Of a stretch of 64,000 nucleotides of DNA, positions 9,680-19,703 are shown one piece after another. Position 1 is the first letter of the stretch, and every line of letters begins with the position of its first letter. The stretch spans positions 248,001 to 312,000 of the forward strand of contig NZ_QGMQ01000003.1 in the NCBI RefSeq assembly GCF_003259155.1, in the 5' to 3' direction. This DNA comes from Marinimicrobium alkaliphilum. GTDB taxonomy: Bacteria; Pseudomonadota; Gammaproteobacteria; Pseudomonadales; Cellvibrionaceae. Both the position numbers and the translations under genes were made by a program. A model generated the notes under the pieces. The model was not told the DNA's origin. It searched no databases and saw only the letters and a list, made by a program, of their open reading frames with translations.

Positions 9680-11620
9680 TCAGACGCGGAATTGTTGGAC
9701 CATGCCGCGCAGTTCTTCCGCCAGTTGTGCCAGGGCTTCGCTGGCCTGCTTGCTCTGATCAACGTTGCGGGCGTTCTGCTCGGTCACAGCACTCACCGTA
9801 TGCACGCTTTCGTTGATCTCCTGGGCCACCGCGGTCTGCTCTTCAGTGGCCGTGGCGATCTGCTGAGCCATATCGTCAATGCGGCTGACCGCCTCGGCGA
9901 TTTTATTCAGAGAAATCCCGGCGCTAGTGACCTGTTCCACACCTTTATAGGCGCTATCGCGACTGACTTCCATTGAGCGGGTAGCCTGATCGGCGCGGGT
10001 TTGCAGAGTTTCGACGGTTTTTTGAATCTGTGCTGCCGAGGTCTGGGTACGGCTGGCGAGGGTGCGCACTTCATCGGCGACCACCGCAAAACCCCGTCCC
10101 TCTTCACCCGCCCGCGCGGCCTCAATCGCGGCGTTCAGAGCCAGCAGGTTGGTCTGCTCGGCGACATCGCGAATCACCTGCAGCACTGATCCGATATTGT
10201 CACTGTCCTGCTTGACTGAGCTGACCACGTCGGCAGACTCGCTGATTTCCTCGGCCAACTTCTGAATGGCCTTGATCGCCTCGTCCACCACTTCGCGGCC
10301 ACGATCGGCTTCTTCTGTCGTGGAGCGCGCACCCTCAGCCGTCTCTTGGGTGTTGCGCGCGACCTCTTCTACGGTTGCGGTCATCTCGTTCATGGCGACA
10401 GCCACACTACTGACCTGTTCGGTCTGGTGCTCAATGCCTTTTTCGGTTTCGCTATTGACCTGGGTCAGCTCGGTGGCGGCAGCTGCTACTTCATCGGAGT
10501 AACGGTTGATCTCCCCCATCATGCGCTGCAGGTTGGTCTGCATATCATGAATGTGGGCGAGTAAGCTGGTTTTGTCACCGCTCTGTACCGGCACGGTCAC
10601 GGTCAGATCTCCCTCGGCGACTCGGCGCACCACATCCGCGGCGACTTGCGGGTCGCCACCCAGGGTTTTGACCACCGAACGCACTACCAACAGACTGATC
10701 ACGATCGCAACCGCGATAATGGCCGCAGTGACCATCACGAGCATCCAAAACACCCGGTTCACTTCCGCCAATGCCTGCGCTTCAGGCACTTCCAACACCA
10801 CCCCCCAACTCAGACGGTTGAGATAGCTGACGCTGCCAATCACCGGCGTACCCACAGCGTTGGGGTATTGTCCGATCCCATTTTCACCCTGGGCGACCAG
10901 GCGCGCGGCGTGGGTATCGATCCGACGGTTTTCCCCCCGCAGGGCCGCGACCGGGGTCACCGGATTGCCGTCTGCCGCAAGCAAATAGGTGTCGGAACTA
11001 CCCCCGACCGACATATCTTCCATGCGCCGGAACAGCACCTCCAGCGATACCGCGGCGCGGACTACCCCGACAATCTCCTGATTGCTGTCATACACCGGGA
11101 CCACAATATTGCTCACCTGGTTGCCTGTCGCCCGCGATACCAGAGGTTGAGAGAAGACTTCTTCACCCCGAATCGCCGTTTGGAACCAACTCCGATCGGC
11201 GACATTGAAGCTGAAGGCTTCGTCCGCGCTCAAGGCTGTCACCCGACCATCGTAACTCACCCCGGCCAGGCCTCGGCCATTGGGATCGACAAAGTAAATG
11301 GTGTCGTAATAGCCGTCCTGGGAAGCAATCACCGACAATAAGTGGGTGATCTGCTCGGTGTCCCGCTCTCGGACGGGGTTAAGTTCCGCGATATAACGCA
11401 TATCGCCCTGGCGCGCATCCAGCCATTGGCTGAAGGATTCCGACATCATCTCGCCCGTGCCCTGAAGCTGGTTGATGGTCGCCTGGGTGTACGAATTTCG
11501 GTATTGGATATAGACAATGCTGGCGATCAGCAAGACTGATACCAGTACCAGTGAAACGATTGCCAGTGTGAGTCGTCCGCGAAATCCCAGCGCCCCCGTC
11601 AGCCCCTGTGTGTTGTTCAT
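9680..11620 (-). CDS. Methyl-accepting chemotaxis protein with dCache sensor
   Basis: A 646-residue chemoreceptor. TM1 is near 13-35; a large periplasmic domain (about 36-285) has dCache_1 features ([60 protein letters not shown]). TM2 is near 288-312, then HAMP and the MCP domain with [20 protein letters not shown] at the tip. dCache receptors usually bind amino acids or organic acids directly; this ligand is not predictable. The C terminus ([12 protein letters not shown]) shows no CheR-tethering pentapeptide. A FliA-type promoter lies about 135 bp upstream. Confidence 0.94.
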   Translation of the reverse strand: MNNTQGLTGALGFRGRLTLAIVSLVLVSVLLIASIVYIQYRNSYTQATINQLQGTGEMMSESFSQWLDARQGDMRYIAELNPVRERDTEQITHLLSVIASQDGYYDTIYFVDPNGRGLAGVSYDGRVTALSADEAFSFNVADRSWFQTAIRGEEVFSQPLVSRATGNQVSNIVVPVYDSNQEIVGVVRAAVSLEVLFRRMEDMSVGGSSDTYLLAADGNPVTPVAALRGENRRIDTHAARLVAQGENGIGQYPNAVGTPVIGSVSYLNRLSWGVVLEVPEAQALAEVNRVFWMLVMVTAAIIAVAIVISLLVVRSVVKTLGGDPQVAADVVRRVAEGDLTVTVPVQSGDKTSLLAHIHDMQTNLQRMMGEINRYSDEVAAAATELTQVNSETEKGIEHQTEQVSSVAVAMNEMTATVEEVARNTQETAEGARSTTEEADRGREVVDEAIKAIQKLAEEISESADVVSSVKQDSDNIGSVLQVIRDVAEQTNLLALNAAIEAARAGEEGRGFAVVADEVRTLASRTQTSAAQIQKTVETLQTRADQATRSMEVSRDSAYKGVEQVTSAGISLNKIAEAVSRIDDMAQQIATATEEQTAVAQEINESVHTVSAVTEQNARNVDQSKQASEALAQLAEELRGMVQQFRV

Positions 11621-11753
11621 AGTGCCCCCGTGATGTATGGCCGTGCTATGTTGTAAGAGTCATGCACGGCTTATAAATAGTAGTACAGCTTAAACGTGCC
11701 GGCGTCCCAAATGTGAGGGCTTACCCCCGCGCGAAGCCACGCCGCATCAGGGG

Positions 11754-11780
11754 TTATCGGCTTGCACCCAGAGCGCTTGA
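11754..11780 (-). promoter_or_regulatory. FliA (sigma-28) type promoter of the dCache chemoreceptor gene
   Basis: On the minus strand TCAA (11780-11777), a 15-bp spacer and a perfect GCCGATAA (11761-11754). It is the best of the three FliA-like sites in the window. It predicts a leader of about 130 nt before the ATG at 11620, and lies in the leader of the divergent CPXCG gene. Confidence 0.7.
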
Positions 11781-11808
11781 GCCTTTTTCTACGCGAACGG
11801 AGGATATT

Positions 11809-11997
11809 GTGAACAGCTTGGCAGAACAGCCTATTGGCTGCCCCTATTGCGGGGCGCAAATCACCCTGCTGATCGATTGCTCGGTGGGTGAGCAGAGCTA
11901 TACAGAGGACTGCCAGGTGTGCTGCCAGCCGATCCTGGTGTGGACCAACGGCGACAGCGACGACCTGGCGGTGGAGGTGCAGCCGGAGAACGACTGA
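11809..11997 (+). CDS. CPXCG motif-containing cysteine-rich protein
   Basis: A 62-residue cytoplasmic protein with CPYCG near residue 11 and CQVCCQPI near residue 37. This is the Cys_rich_CPXG family, a presumed zinc-binding protein of unknown function. GTG 11809 has a strong GGAGGA at 11799-11804, four bases upstream. The reading frame open from 11713 lacks any such signal, so the shorter form is preferred. It ends 3 nt before the convergent slipin gene. Confidence 0.85.
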   Translation: MNSLAEQPIGCPYCGAQITLLIDCSVGEQSYTEDCQVCCQPILVWTNGDSDDLAVEVQPEND

Positions 11998-12000
11998 GGG

Positions 12001-12762
12001 CTAGACCTTTTTATCGCCAAACTGCTTCATGATGCCACTGAGCAGATCCACCGGCAGCGGGAACACGATGGTGGAGTTCTGCTCTCCGGCGATGTCAATC
12101 AGCGTCTGCAAGTAACGCAGGGTCATGGCATTGGGGTTTTTCGAAAGCTCCTCGGCGGCGTCCGTCAGACGCTCGGCGGCCTGAGCCTCACCTTCGGCGT
12201 GAATCACTTTGGCCCGGCGTGAACGCTCGGCCTCGGCTTGACGGGCAATCGCCCGGATCATGCTTTCATCCAGATCCACGTGCTTGATTTCGACATTGGT
12301 GACTTTCACACCCCAGGCGTCGGTGTGCTCGTCGAGAATGACCTGAATATCCTGATTGAGCTTGTCCCGCTCAGACAGCATTTCATCCAGCTCGTGTTTC
12401 CCCAACACCGAACGCAATGTGGTCTGGGCCAGCTGGCTGACCGCCTCGTAGAAATGCTCGACATTGATGATCGCCCGCTGGGGATCGACCACGCGGAAGT
12501 AGACCACGGCATTGACCTTGACCGAGACGTTGTCCTGACTGATCACGTCCTGGGTCGGGACGTCCATCACCACCGTGCGCAAATCCACTTTTTCCATGGT
12601 TTGCAGGAACGGAATCAGGATGATCAGGCCAGGGCCTTTAACCTTGTGAAAGCGGCCAAGGGTAAACACCACCCCGCGCTCATACTCGCGCAGGATGCGC
12701 ACCGCGTAGGCAACCAGCAGTACGACGAAAGTGAGTACCAGCATTAAGGTATATTCCAACAT
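12001..12762 (-). CDS. Slipin (stomatin-like SPFH/band 7 protein)
   Basis: A 253-residue membrane protein. One N-terminal hydrophobic segment (about 3-20) is followed by an SPFH domain: [40 protein letters not shown] and [14 protein letters not shown] coiled-coil stretch rich in Ala and Glu ([20 protein letters not shown]) follows near 165-190. Slipins oligomerise on membranes and work with NfeD proteases. GAGAGGAG lies eight bases before the ATG. It follows the NfeD gene by 32 nt, the classical slipin-NfeD pair. Confidence 0.93.
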   Translation of the reverse strand: MLEYTLMLVLTFVVLLVAYAVRILREYERGVVFTLGRFHKVKGPGLIILIPFLQTMEKVDLRTVVMDVPTQDVISQDNVSVKVNAVVYFRVVDPQRAIINVEHFYEAVSQLAQTTLRSVLGKHELDEMLSERDKLNQDIQVILDEHTDAWGVKVTNVEIKHVDLDESMIRAIARQAEAERSRRAKVIHAEGEAQAAERLTDAAEELSKNPNAMTLRYLQTLIDIAGEQNSTIVFPLPVDLLSGIMKQFGDKKV

Positions 12763-12794
12763 CTGTCGAACTCCTCTCTTGAGAAAAACCGGGT

Positions 12795-14258
12795 TTACGC
12801 CGCAGACGTGTCTGCAGCCTGCACTTTAAGTACCAAACCGTGTTGATCCACAACGATCACGTTCTGCCCCTCGCTCAGGGGTTCATCAGCCCAGGCATTC
12901 CACAGCTCGCCATCGAGCATGACGCGCACGCCGTTGGGCAAGGACTCGTCGCCGCGCTTGATCACCTGGCCGGCATAACGCACCCGCGAATGCCGCCCAA
13001 TCATGGCTTTGTTGCTGGCCACCCGGGGACGGCGCACCGAGCTGCCCACCACCCACAGAATACCCAGAACCATCAGTACACCCGTGGCGGCAATGGCTCC
13101 GATCAGCTCATAGGAAACTTCCATACCCGGGATATCCGTATCCACCAGGATGATCGAGCCGATCACCACCGCAATCACCCCGCCAATCCCGAGAATCCCG
13201 AAACTGGGCATAAAGGCTTCCCCCAGTATCATCAGGGCGCCCACCACAATCAGCGCTACCCCCGCATAGTTCACCGGCAACACCTGCAGGGCGTAAAGTG
13301 CGAGCAGCAGGGATATGACGCCAACCACCCCGGGAATCATGGTGCCGGGGTTGTAGCCTTCCAAAATCAGGCCGTAGATGCCGATCAGGAACAGAATGGA
13401 CGCGACCTGCGGATTGGTGATGATGGACAGCAGCTCGGTGCGCCAGTCCGGCGCGTAGTCGCGCACCGGCAGGTCGGCGACCTCCAGGACCCGTTCGCCC
13501 TCGTCCATGATCACAGTGCGACCGTCGAGCTGTTCAAGTAGATCGTCCATATTGCGCGCCACCACATCGACAACATTCTGCTCCAGCGCCTCACTGGCGG
13601 TCAGACTCACCGCTTCACGTACCGCCCGCTCAGCCCAGTCGGCGTTGCGCCCGTGACGCTCGGCCAGGCCGCGAATAAAGGCCACAGCGTCATTGATCAC
13701 CTTGCGCTCCATGGCCGAGCCGGGCTGGGGGGCGGACTCCCGGTCACTTTCACCGTTATCGGCATCCTCACTGCGTTGTTCCGCGCGCTCGCGCCGTTCC
13801 TCCGCTTCGTCGTCACCGCCGGGCATCGCCGGTCCACCCATCTGCACCGGCGTGGCCGCGCCCAGGGTCGTGGACGGTGTCATCGCCGCCACATGGCTGG
13901 CATACAGAATATAGGTGCCCGCACTGGCGGCACGGCTGCCGGCCGGGTGCACATAGGTCACTACGGGCACTGGCGAGGCGAGAATATGCTTGATGATGTC
14001 GCGGGTGGCGGCGTCGAGCCCGCCGGGCGTGTCCATTTCGATGACAATAGCGCGGGCGCCGCTGTCCGTGGCCTCAGCCATCGAACGAGCCAGATAGTCC
14101 GTTGTTGCCGGGCCGATCGCACCCGCGACGCTCAGGCGCGCCACATGGGGCACGCTATCATCGGCATCGCTGGGTAGGCTGCTACCCAACCACAACAAAA
14201 CCCCGCCCAGCATCAGGCTGAGCAGCGCCAGCGGGCGAATGAGTAAACGTTGCATCAT
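12795..14258 (-). CDS. NfeD-type membrane serine protease (NfeD1b, ClpP-like)
   Basis: A 487-residue protein: signal or anchor helix (1-20), periplasmic ClpP/S49-like protease domain, four or more C-terminal transmembrane helices and an NfeD OB-fold ([20 protein letters not shown]). The catalytic serine is in [14 protein letters not shown] and the lysine in [20 protein letters not shown], as in the NfeD Ser-Lys dyad. A low-complexity acidic insert ([20 protein letters not shown]) lies in the protease domain. The frame is open to 14342; ATG 14258 behind GGAGGCTTAACG fits the signal peptide. It works with the slipin encoded downstream, which it is thought to cleave. Confidence 0.9.
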   Translation of the reverse strand: MMQRLLIRPLALLSLMLGGVLLWLGSSLPSDADDSVPHVARLSVAGAIGPATTDYLARSMAEATDSGARAIVIEMDTPGGLDAATRDIIKHILASPVPVVTYVHPAGSRAASAGTYILYASHVAAMTPSTTLGAATPVQMGGPAMPGGDDEAEERRERAEQRSEDADNGESDRESAPQPGSAMERKVINDAVAFIRGLAERHGRNADWAERAVREAVSLTASEALEQNVVDVVARNMDDLLEQLDGRTVIMDEGERVLEVADLPVRDYAPDWRTELLSIITNPQVASILFLIGIYGLILEGYNPGTMIPGVVGVISLLLALYALQVLPVNYAGVALIVVGALMILGEAFMPSFGILGIGGVIAVVIGSIILVDTDIPGMEVSYELIGAIAATGVLMVLGILWVVGSSVRRPRVASNKAMIGRHSRVRYAGQVIKRGDESLPNGVRVMLDGELWNAWADEPLSEGQNVIVVDQHGLVLKVQAADTSAA

Positions 14259-14429
14259 CGTTAAGCCTCCGATTTGAGTGTAGCAGGCTGCTGACACTCT
14301 TCCCGGCTTCTGCGCGGACCTTATACTTTTGGAGTACGCCACTGGGCGCGTTCAGGATGCATTGGCAAGCTTCCCACAACAGGGTATTGTGAAGCGCTGT
14401 GTCTTATTCTGAACTGCGGAGTTGGGGTT

Positions 14430-14909
14430 ATGTCGTTTATTCGCCGTATCGGCCTGGGTTTTTTGTGTCTGTTTTGTGTCAACGCCTTCGCCACCGAGGC
14501 GCCGGATTTCACTCTGCCCGATCGCAACGATGAGCCACTGACCCTGTCGGAGCAACAGGGCAAGGTGGTGATGCTCAATTTCTGGGCTTCCTGGTGCGCG
14601 CCCTGTATTCAGGAAATGCCCGCGCTGGATGAGCTCTATAATGACTTGAAAGATCAGGGCTTTACCCTGATTGGGGTCAACGTTGAGCAGGATCGCACCG
14701 CTGCCGAAGCGCTACTGGAGCGGGTCGGAGTCAGCTTTCCCATTGTCTTTGACCCGGAGGGCAGTACCCGCCTGGATTATCGCATCCGCGCCATGCCCAC
14801 CACCATTCTGGTGGACCGCGAAGGTGTGATCCAGCAGGTCAATCGGGGGTATCGCCCGGGCGATGAAGACAAGTACCGGGAGCAAGTACTCACTCTGCTC
14901 AAGAAATAA
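14430..14909 (+). CDS. TlpA-like periplasmic thiol-disulphide oxidoreductase
   Basis: A 159-residue thioredoxin-fold protein with an N-terminal signal peptide (IGLGFLCLFCVNAFA). The active site is NFWASWCAPCIQEMP, with WCAPC near residue 54, and the cis-Pro motif is AMPTTILVD. TlpA/ResA proteins reduce periplasmic disulphides, for example in cytochrome c maturation or envelope repair; the partner is unknown. Divergent from the NfeD gene. Its 3' end overlaps the convergent kinase gene by 11 bp. Confidence 0.9.
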   Translation: MSFIRRIGLGFLCLFCVNAFATEAPDFTLPDRNDEPLTLSEQQGKVVMLNFWASWCAPCIQEMPALDELYNDLKDQGFTLIGVNVEQDRTAAEALLERVGVSFPIVFDPEGSTRLDYRIRAMPTTILVDREGVIQQVNRGYRPGDEDKYREQVLTLLKK

Positions 14910-17097
14910 AGTATAGCGGCTCGCCGGCGACGGTCAGCAGCTCACCCGGCGCCGCAGCGATGGTTGTCCCGGTCATGCCCTCCACCCGGGTGCAGCCCGA
15001 TGGCACCCGGCACTGACCGGGCGTCAGTGCATACACCACTTGGCAATGTTCGAAGCGCCACCAAATCACGCCCTCGCGCTCTTCCCGACCGATAAAACGA
15101 TCGCTCGCCAGCACCCGGTGGAATTGCACCAGGGCCTGCCAGCCCGGACGCGGACGCCAGCCGTTGAGATCGTCCACCAGACCAAACCCGTGGTGGGCCA
15201 GGCGCCACCACCAGATTTTTTCAGTACTGCCCGAGCACAGCGCGATCAGGGCGAAGCGCACCATATAGGCGGCGCTGGTCGCCTCGTCGACGTGCAGGTC
15301 GCTTTCGGTCTGATCCCGGGGAATGTAGCTGCCTGCCAGGGGTGAGTACTCACCGGTATTTTGCAAAGGCCAGTTAATCTCGGTGACGTAGAAACCTTTG
15401 CGCCCGTAAACGTCGGCCACCGCCTTGCCGTACAGGCACTTCTCCAGACTGGAAAACCCACCCTGATAGTTCTCCGGCCGCCCGCGCCGATCCACATACA
15501 GGTGACAGGGAATCGCATCCACCACCGGCGCCAGGCGCTCGAGCAGTGGCGGGTAGTAATGGAATTCAAAGTCGTTGACCGCCGGGCCCAGGAAGGTCAA
15601 CTCAGGGTAGTTGGCACGCCACTGCTCAGCGCCACGCCACAGGCTGTGCATTTCCTCCAGCGTCCACAAGCCCCACTTGACCCGGTTGAAGGCATGGCCG
15701 ATTTCGACCTCCTGCACCCAGCGATGCAGGCGCTGTAAGGTTTGTTCTACAAAGGCTTGCCAGCGCTCGGGTTCAGCCACCGCCGTCCGCGATTGAATCA
15801 GACCCAGGGCCACCGGGTGGCCAGCCGCGTACAGCCGCTCAACCGCCGCCACGCAGGCCGCCAGACCGGCCTCACCCTTGTGAAAATAACACCGCACCAG
15901 CACCGGCAGTCCCGGGGTTTGGCGCAGCACGCCAAGTTGTTGCTCGAGGTTACCGTCCACCTCCAGACACACCCCAAGGCGCTGGTACAGGGCCACTGGT
16001 TGCTGATAGGCGTCGGCCTTGAGCGCCAAGTAGCGCCGCCGCAAAGCGCGCGCGCGCCGGGCGTTGGCCCGGAGAATTTGCCAGACATCCCGCCAGCGTC
16101 GGTGCTTGCGCCGATCGTGAGCCTCGAGCACAACCGAAGGCTGACCGGACTTGCTGTCCCACAACCAGATTTCCTTGTCGTCCGGCTGGCCCGAGGAGAT
16201 GGTAATCTCCGGCGGCTGAAACAGTTGGCGCAAACTGCGGATCGGGTGCCGGAGTTTACGCGATGCCCGGTGCCGACGAATACGCGCGCGGTAGCGGCGC
16301 TCCCAGCGCGAAAACTCCGCCGGGATGGGACCGTCATTAAAGTAGATATGGTAAAAGATCGTGAGGAAATGGGAGGGAATTTCCAGGCGCGACATATCGC
16401 GCGCGCGCTCCTTCAAGCTCACATCCGCGAGGGGTCGCCCCCGGTTGAGGTCGATAAAAACCGGCGCTGCCCACTCGGCGGGGCCGATACGGCGCATCAG
16501 AATATTCTGCGCCCCCAGGTCATTGTGGACAAAACCACTGTCGTGCATATGCCGGATCGCGCCGGCGGTGAATCGCAGCAGGGCAATAAAACGAAACGCA
16601 TCCGGGTCTTCGCGCAGGAGCCGGGTCATTTCGGTATACAGGTCGGTGGCATCGCTCAGGTAGCGGGTCAGCAGGTAGCTCTCGCGCAGATGGTTGCCAT
16701 CCCAACGTTCGAAGTAGGCGATAGGCTCGGCAACGCCAGCACCCTGGCGGTAAAGGTGGCGGGCGTAATCATGGGCGCGCTGGGCTTTGGAGCCGTGGCG
16801 ACGGTAATACCAGGCACGAACGTAGGCGGGCGGACGAAAGGCTTTAACACAGATACCCGGGCCGTTGGGATCGAGCGGGTCATCAACCCGGTAGACGCGG
16901 TTGCGCACCCGGTAAATCAGCTCGCTGTCTTGTCCTTCGAGCTGTGCAGGCAGTTGTGCCAGCCAGTCGAGCACCGCCGTTTGCGCATAGGCCGGTGCCA
17001 GGTTGCCCTCATAGGCGCTCAAGCGAGCGTCGTTGAGCGCGGAAAAGTCGACGTAGCCACCCTCCCCCGGGGCAACTGCGTGCGTATGCGCTGACAT
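14899..17097 (-). CDS. Fusion of a Kdo/LPS-core kinase-like domain with a TIM-barrel-like domain
   Basis: A 732-residue protein with no signal peptide, so probably cytoplasmic. Residues about 60-250 are a eukaryotic-like kinase fold of the KdkA/WaaP/InaA type: candidate Lys in GICVKAF (K85), catalytic loop HNDLGAQNILM (H191, D193, N198) and metal site VFIDLNRG (D216). A basic linker (about 265-360) leads to a region resembling a clan A glycoside hydrolase. VEIGHAFNRVKWG (E465) occupies the place of the usual NEP motif, with His-Ala-Phe instead; FYVTEINWP (E573) looks like the nucleophile strand. The hydrolase may thus be inactive. It starts 9 nt after gspN, as if part of the secretion operon. 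Substrates are unknown. Confidence 0.7.
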   Translation of the reverse strand: MSAHTHAVAPGEGGYVDFSALNDARLSAYEGNLAPAYAQTAVLDWLAQLPAQLEGQDSELIYRVRNRVYRVDDPLDPNGPGICVKAFRPPAYVRAWYYRRHGSKAQRAHDYARHLYRQGAGVAEPIAYFERWDGNHLRESYLLTRYLSDATDLYTEMTRLLREDPDAFRFIALLRFTAGAIRHMHDSGFVHNDLGAQNILMRRIGPAEWAAPVFIDLNRGRPLADVSLKERARDMSRLEIPSHFLTIFYHIYFNDGPIPAEFSRWERRYRARIRRHRASRKLRHPIRSLRQLFQPPEITISSGQPDDKEIWLWDSKSGQPSVVLEAHDRRKHRRWRDVWQILRANARRARALRRRYLALKADAYQQPVALYQRLGVCLEVDGNLEQQLGVLRQTPGLPVLVRCYFHKGEAGLAACVAAVERLYAAGHPVALGLIQSRTAVAEPERWQAFVEQTLQRLHRWVQEVEIGHAFNRVKWGLWTLEEMHSLWRGAEQWRANYPELTFLGPAVNDFEFHYYPPLLERLAPVVDAIPCHLYVDRRGRPENYQGGFSSLEKCLYGKAVADVYGRKGFYVTEINWPLQNTGEYSPLAGSYIPRDQTESDLHVDEATSAAYMVRFALIALCSGSTEKIWWWRLAHHGFGLVDDLNGWRPRPGWQALVQFHRVLASDRFIGREEREGVIWWRFEHCQVVYALTPGQCRVPSGCTRVEGMTGTTIAAAPGELLTVAGEPLYFIS

Positions 17098-17105
17098 AGC
17101 AGTCC

Positions 17106-17921
17106 TTACAGGCTCAAATCCAAACGGTATTGCAAACGGTTGTTATCGTCCCTGCCCTGGTATTCAGCCACCACATCGATCCACTCGCGGGCCTGGATCT
17201 CTTCGGCAAAGCCCGGATCCAGCGACATGATGCCGTCCAGATGTACACCCCCAATCGCGTACACCTGCGCTTTCACTTCCAGCCCCAGCACGCCTTCGAG
17301 ATCAAAGATATTGGCCACCAGGTTACCTTCACCATCATCACTGAAGTCGGCGGCAAAACTGCCAATGTCATACCAATTCTGGCCGTCATTGACGCGCACG
17401 TTGCGCCAGCTGCCGTTGCCGCGAATGTAGCGCAAGCCGGTCTGATCGAGCTCCACCCGTTCGAACCGCCCTGAGAGCTGGCCATCGAGTTCATCCGGCA
17501 CCAAGTGCTCGATAACGGTCGCCGGGGCACTGATATCGGCGTCGTGAATCACCAGGTTTCCATTGAGGCTAGCACAAACCCGGGCACTCAGGCGCTGGCG
17601 ATCGAGCTGAGTCTGCACGCGCGCGCAGGGCGAAAGCACCAACAGGCTGCCACCCTCAATCCGCCAACGCAATTCCCCCAGCGAGAATTCCTCACCATCG
17701 ACCCGAACCGTAGCCAGGCTTGCACGTCCGTTCCAGAGGGTGCCATTGACGCCACTGAGCGCCACATTGCCGCTGCGGGTCATGGCCCAGGCACCCCAGT
17801 GGGCGGGAATCTGGGTGAGCACAAACCAGAGGAAGAACACCAGCCCGAGCAGTGACCAGAGCAAAATCGACCAGACTTTGGAGCGCCGCTTGTCCGTGCT
17901 GGGGGTTTCAGTTTGACTCAT
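17106..17921 (-). CDS. gspN: Type II secretion system protein N
   Basis: A 271-residue bitopic inner-membrane protein. A short basic cytoplasmic tail precedes a single helix (about 15-37), then a beta-rich periplasmic domain (LSGVNGTLWNGRASLATVRV, DGQLSGRFERVELDQTGLRY) typical of GspN. GspN is an accessory T2SS subunit found in some systems. The frame opens at 17987, but the ATG at 17921 gives the expected short cytoplasmic tail. Starts 22 nt after gspM. Confidence 0.88.
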   Translation of the reverse strand: MSQTETPSTDKRRSKVWSILLWSLLGLVFFLWFVLTQIPAHWGAWAMTRSGNVALSGVNGTLWNGRASLATVRVDGEEFSLGELRWRIEGGSLLVLSPCARVQTQLDRQRLSARVCASLNGNLVIHDADISAPATVIEHLVPDELDGQLSGRFERVELDQTGLRYIRGNGSWRNVRVNDGQNWYDIGSFAADFSDDGEGNLVANIFDLEGVLGLEVKAQVYAIGGVHLDGIMSLDPGFAEEIQAREWIDVVAEYQGRDDNNRLQYRLDLSL

Positions 17922-17943
17922 AACCGCATAAACCTGTGACAAA

Positions 17944-18423
17944 TTAGCGTTGTTGGAGACGAATATTGACCGACACCAGACCTTCATCCGTGGTCGGCGA
18001 GAGGGTCAAGTCCTGAATCGACACTTCGTGGCGATATTCCAGGTCGTACAGCCACTGCATCACCCGATCGTAGGGCATACGCTCGAGCCGCACCCGCACC
18101 TCACCGCCGGTGCCCGGCTGAAAACCGGCCATGCGCAGGCCATTGGCCTGCAAGCTGGAATCGACCAGGCGACTGATATCGCCACCGCTGCCCTGGCGCT
18201 GACCATTCTGGCTGGCGCGCTCCAGGCGTGCGGCGAGCACCTGGACCCGCCCAAGACTCAGCGCGGCGGACGTATTGGCCTGTATCTGGGTTTCGCGTCG
18301 CTCCTGCAGCGGCACCAGCAGCACCATCCAGAACAGGTACACCACGACCGCGGCAACACCGACGATCAGAATAGTCTGTTCGCGCCGGTTAAAGCGAGCC
18401 AGGTATTTGAAAATCTGGTTCAT
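17944..18423 (-). CDS. gspM: Type II secretion system protein M
   Basis: A 159-residue inner-membrane protein with one N-terminal helix (about 18-35) after a basic segment (FNRREQTIL), and a ferredoxin-like periplasmic domain (RLERMPYDRVMQWLYDLEYR). GspM pairs with GspL on the inner-membrane platform. The ATG overlaps the gspL stop by 4 nt, indicating coupled translation. Confidence 0.9.
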   Translation of the reverse strand: MNQIFKYLARFNRREQTILIVGVAAVVVYLFWMVLLVPLQERRETQIQANTSAALSLGRVQVLAARLERASQNGQRQGSGGDISRLVDSSLQANGLRMAGFQPGTGGEVRVRLERMPYDRVMQWLYDLEYRHEVSIQDLTLSPTTDEGLVSVNIRLQQR

Positions 18424-19682
18424 TGTCCGCGCCCCCGTATCCGCATGCGCGCCGTGTGGGTGTCGCCCGAGGCGCTGACGCTCAACAATTCCGCCTCCAG
18501 CCCCTGCTCGGCAATTGACTGCCGCAGGGTATCGAGTGCGTTGAAGCTGTCCCCGGCAATATTGACGTTGAGCTCGCCATTGCTGGCACTGTATTGAATA
18601 TTGCGGAGCTGGACACCTTCGTTGTCAGCCACGGCGGGCAGCATCTCGGCCAGCAGGGCCGTTGCCCGACGTCCCGAGCGGGCCGCTGGCTGCAATTCGC
18701 GAATCATCCGCTCCAGTTGGCCTTCCGGGTCGCGCGTACTGCTGTCTCCGGCGGCGCTGCGATAAACACTGTCGATCGACTGGCGAATGGCGACGTTTTC
18801 GGTGCGCAGCTGCTCAACTTGATAGAGCAATACACCGACGTAAACAATTACGCTGGCCGCCGCCATCACGCCGATATTGCGCCAGTTCCTCCACCAGCGC
18901 TCAATCGGCAAGCGCTGGGAGTATTCTCCCTGACACAGATCCGTGGTACCTGACGCGTAGTCCAGTGCCCAGGGATCCACCACAGCCTCGTAGCTGACCT
19001 GCTCATGCAAGGTCGCAGGCAGCAGTTCGCGCAGAGCCACCAAGGACTCATCGGACGTGGCCAGAAGCTGAATACGGGGCAGATTGTCGACCCGGTTTTG
19101 TTTTACCAACAACATTTCCAGAGTCGCTCGCCCCGCCTCCGCCGGGACGCTAAAACCCAGATCCGGGGTATAGCGCACCACCAGTGTCTGGTCCCGCAGC
19201 TGCAGCGTCCAGTAGTCGAGCAACTGCTCACCGTCCTCGTCGACCTGAGCTTCCGGTAGTGGCAGCACCAGCGGCAACGGCCAGCAGCGCACCACTTCAA
19301 TACCGGCCTGCTCGAGACCGCGGTAGACACTGTCGAACCAGTCCCGATCGGTATAGGCGATTGCCGCGACACCCTCAGCGGCTCGGCCGAGACCAAAATG
19401 AAAGTGCTCGATATCACCGATAACCGATTCTTCGAGCTGGTAGGGCAACAGCTTGCGCAGATGCTTTTTCTCGGCCGCCACGTAGGTCAGCTCGCGCGTG
19501 ACCACTTTGCTGCCGGGCGCCAGCAGCCAAGCCTGTTGACCGGCGCCACCGACGCTCGTGCGCAACAGTTCAAGGTCACCTTCGCCCCGGCTTTCCGGCA
19601 GAGGTTCACCGTCGGCGTCGAGCCAGCACCAGCGAAAATAATCGCCCGCGGCATTGATTGAAAGTACGAGTTGTTCGGCCAT
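18420..19682 (-). CDS. gspL: Type II secretion system protein L
   Basis: A 420-residue protein with an actin-like cytoplasmic domain (about 1-260), one transmembrane helix near 280-300 (GVMAAASVIVYVGVLLY) and a periplasmic ferredoxin-like domain (NGELNVNIAGDSFNALDTLR). GspL recruits the GspE ATPase to the membrane and partners GspM. Full length for the family. It starts 21 nt after gspK. Confidence 0.92.
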   Translation of the reverse strand: MAEQLVLSINAAGDYFRWCWLDADGEPLPESRGEGDLELLRTSVGGAGQQAWLLAPGSKVVTRELTYVAAEKKHLRKLLPYQLEESVIGDIEHFHFGLGRAAEGVAAIAYTDRDWFDSVYRGLEQAGIEVVRCWPLPLVLPLPEAQVDEDGEQLLDYWTLQLRDQTLVVRYTPDLGFSVPAEAGRATLEMLLVKQNRVDNLPRIQLLATSDESLVALRELLPATLHEQVSYEAVVDPWALDYASGTTDLCQGEYSQRLPIERWWRNWRNIGVMAAASVIVYVGVLLYQVEQLRTENVAIRQSIDSVYRSAAGDSSTRDPEGQLERMIRELQPAARSGRRATALLAEMLPAVADNEGVQLRNIQYSASNGELNVNIAGDSFNALDTLRQSIAEQGLEAELLSVSASGDTHTARMRIRGRGQ

Positions 19683-19703
19683 AAAACCGTGTTTACCTTG
19701 TTG

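Noticed and set aside
15742-17094. 450-residue plus-strand frame opposite the kinase-TIM-barrel gene
   Set aside because: Antisense shadow; no domain, and the minus-strand frame has intact kinase motifs.
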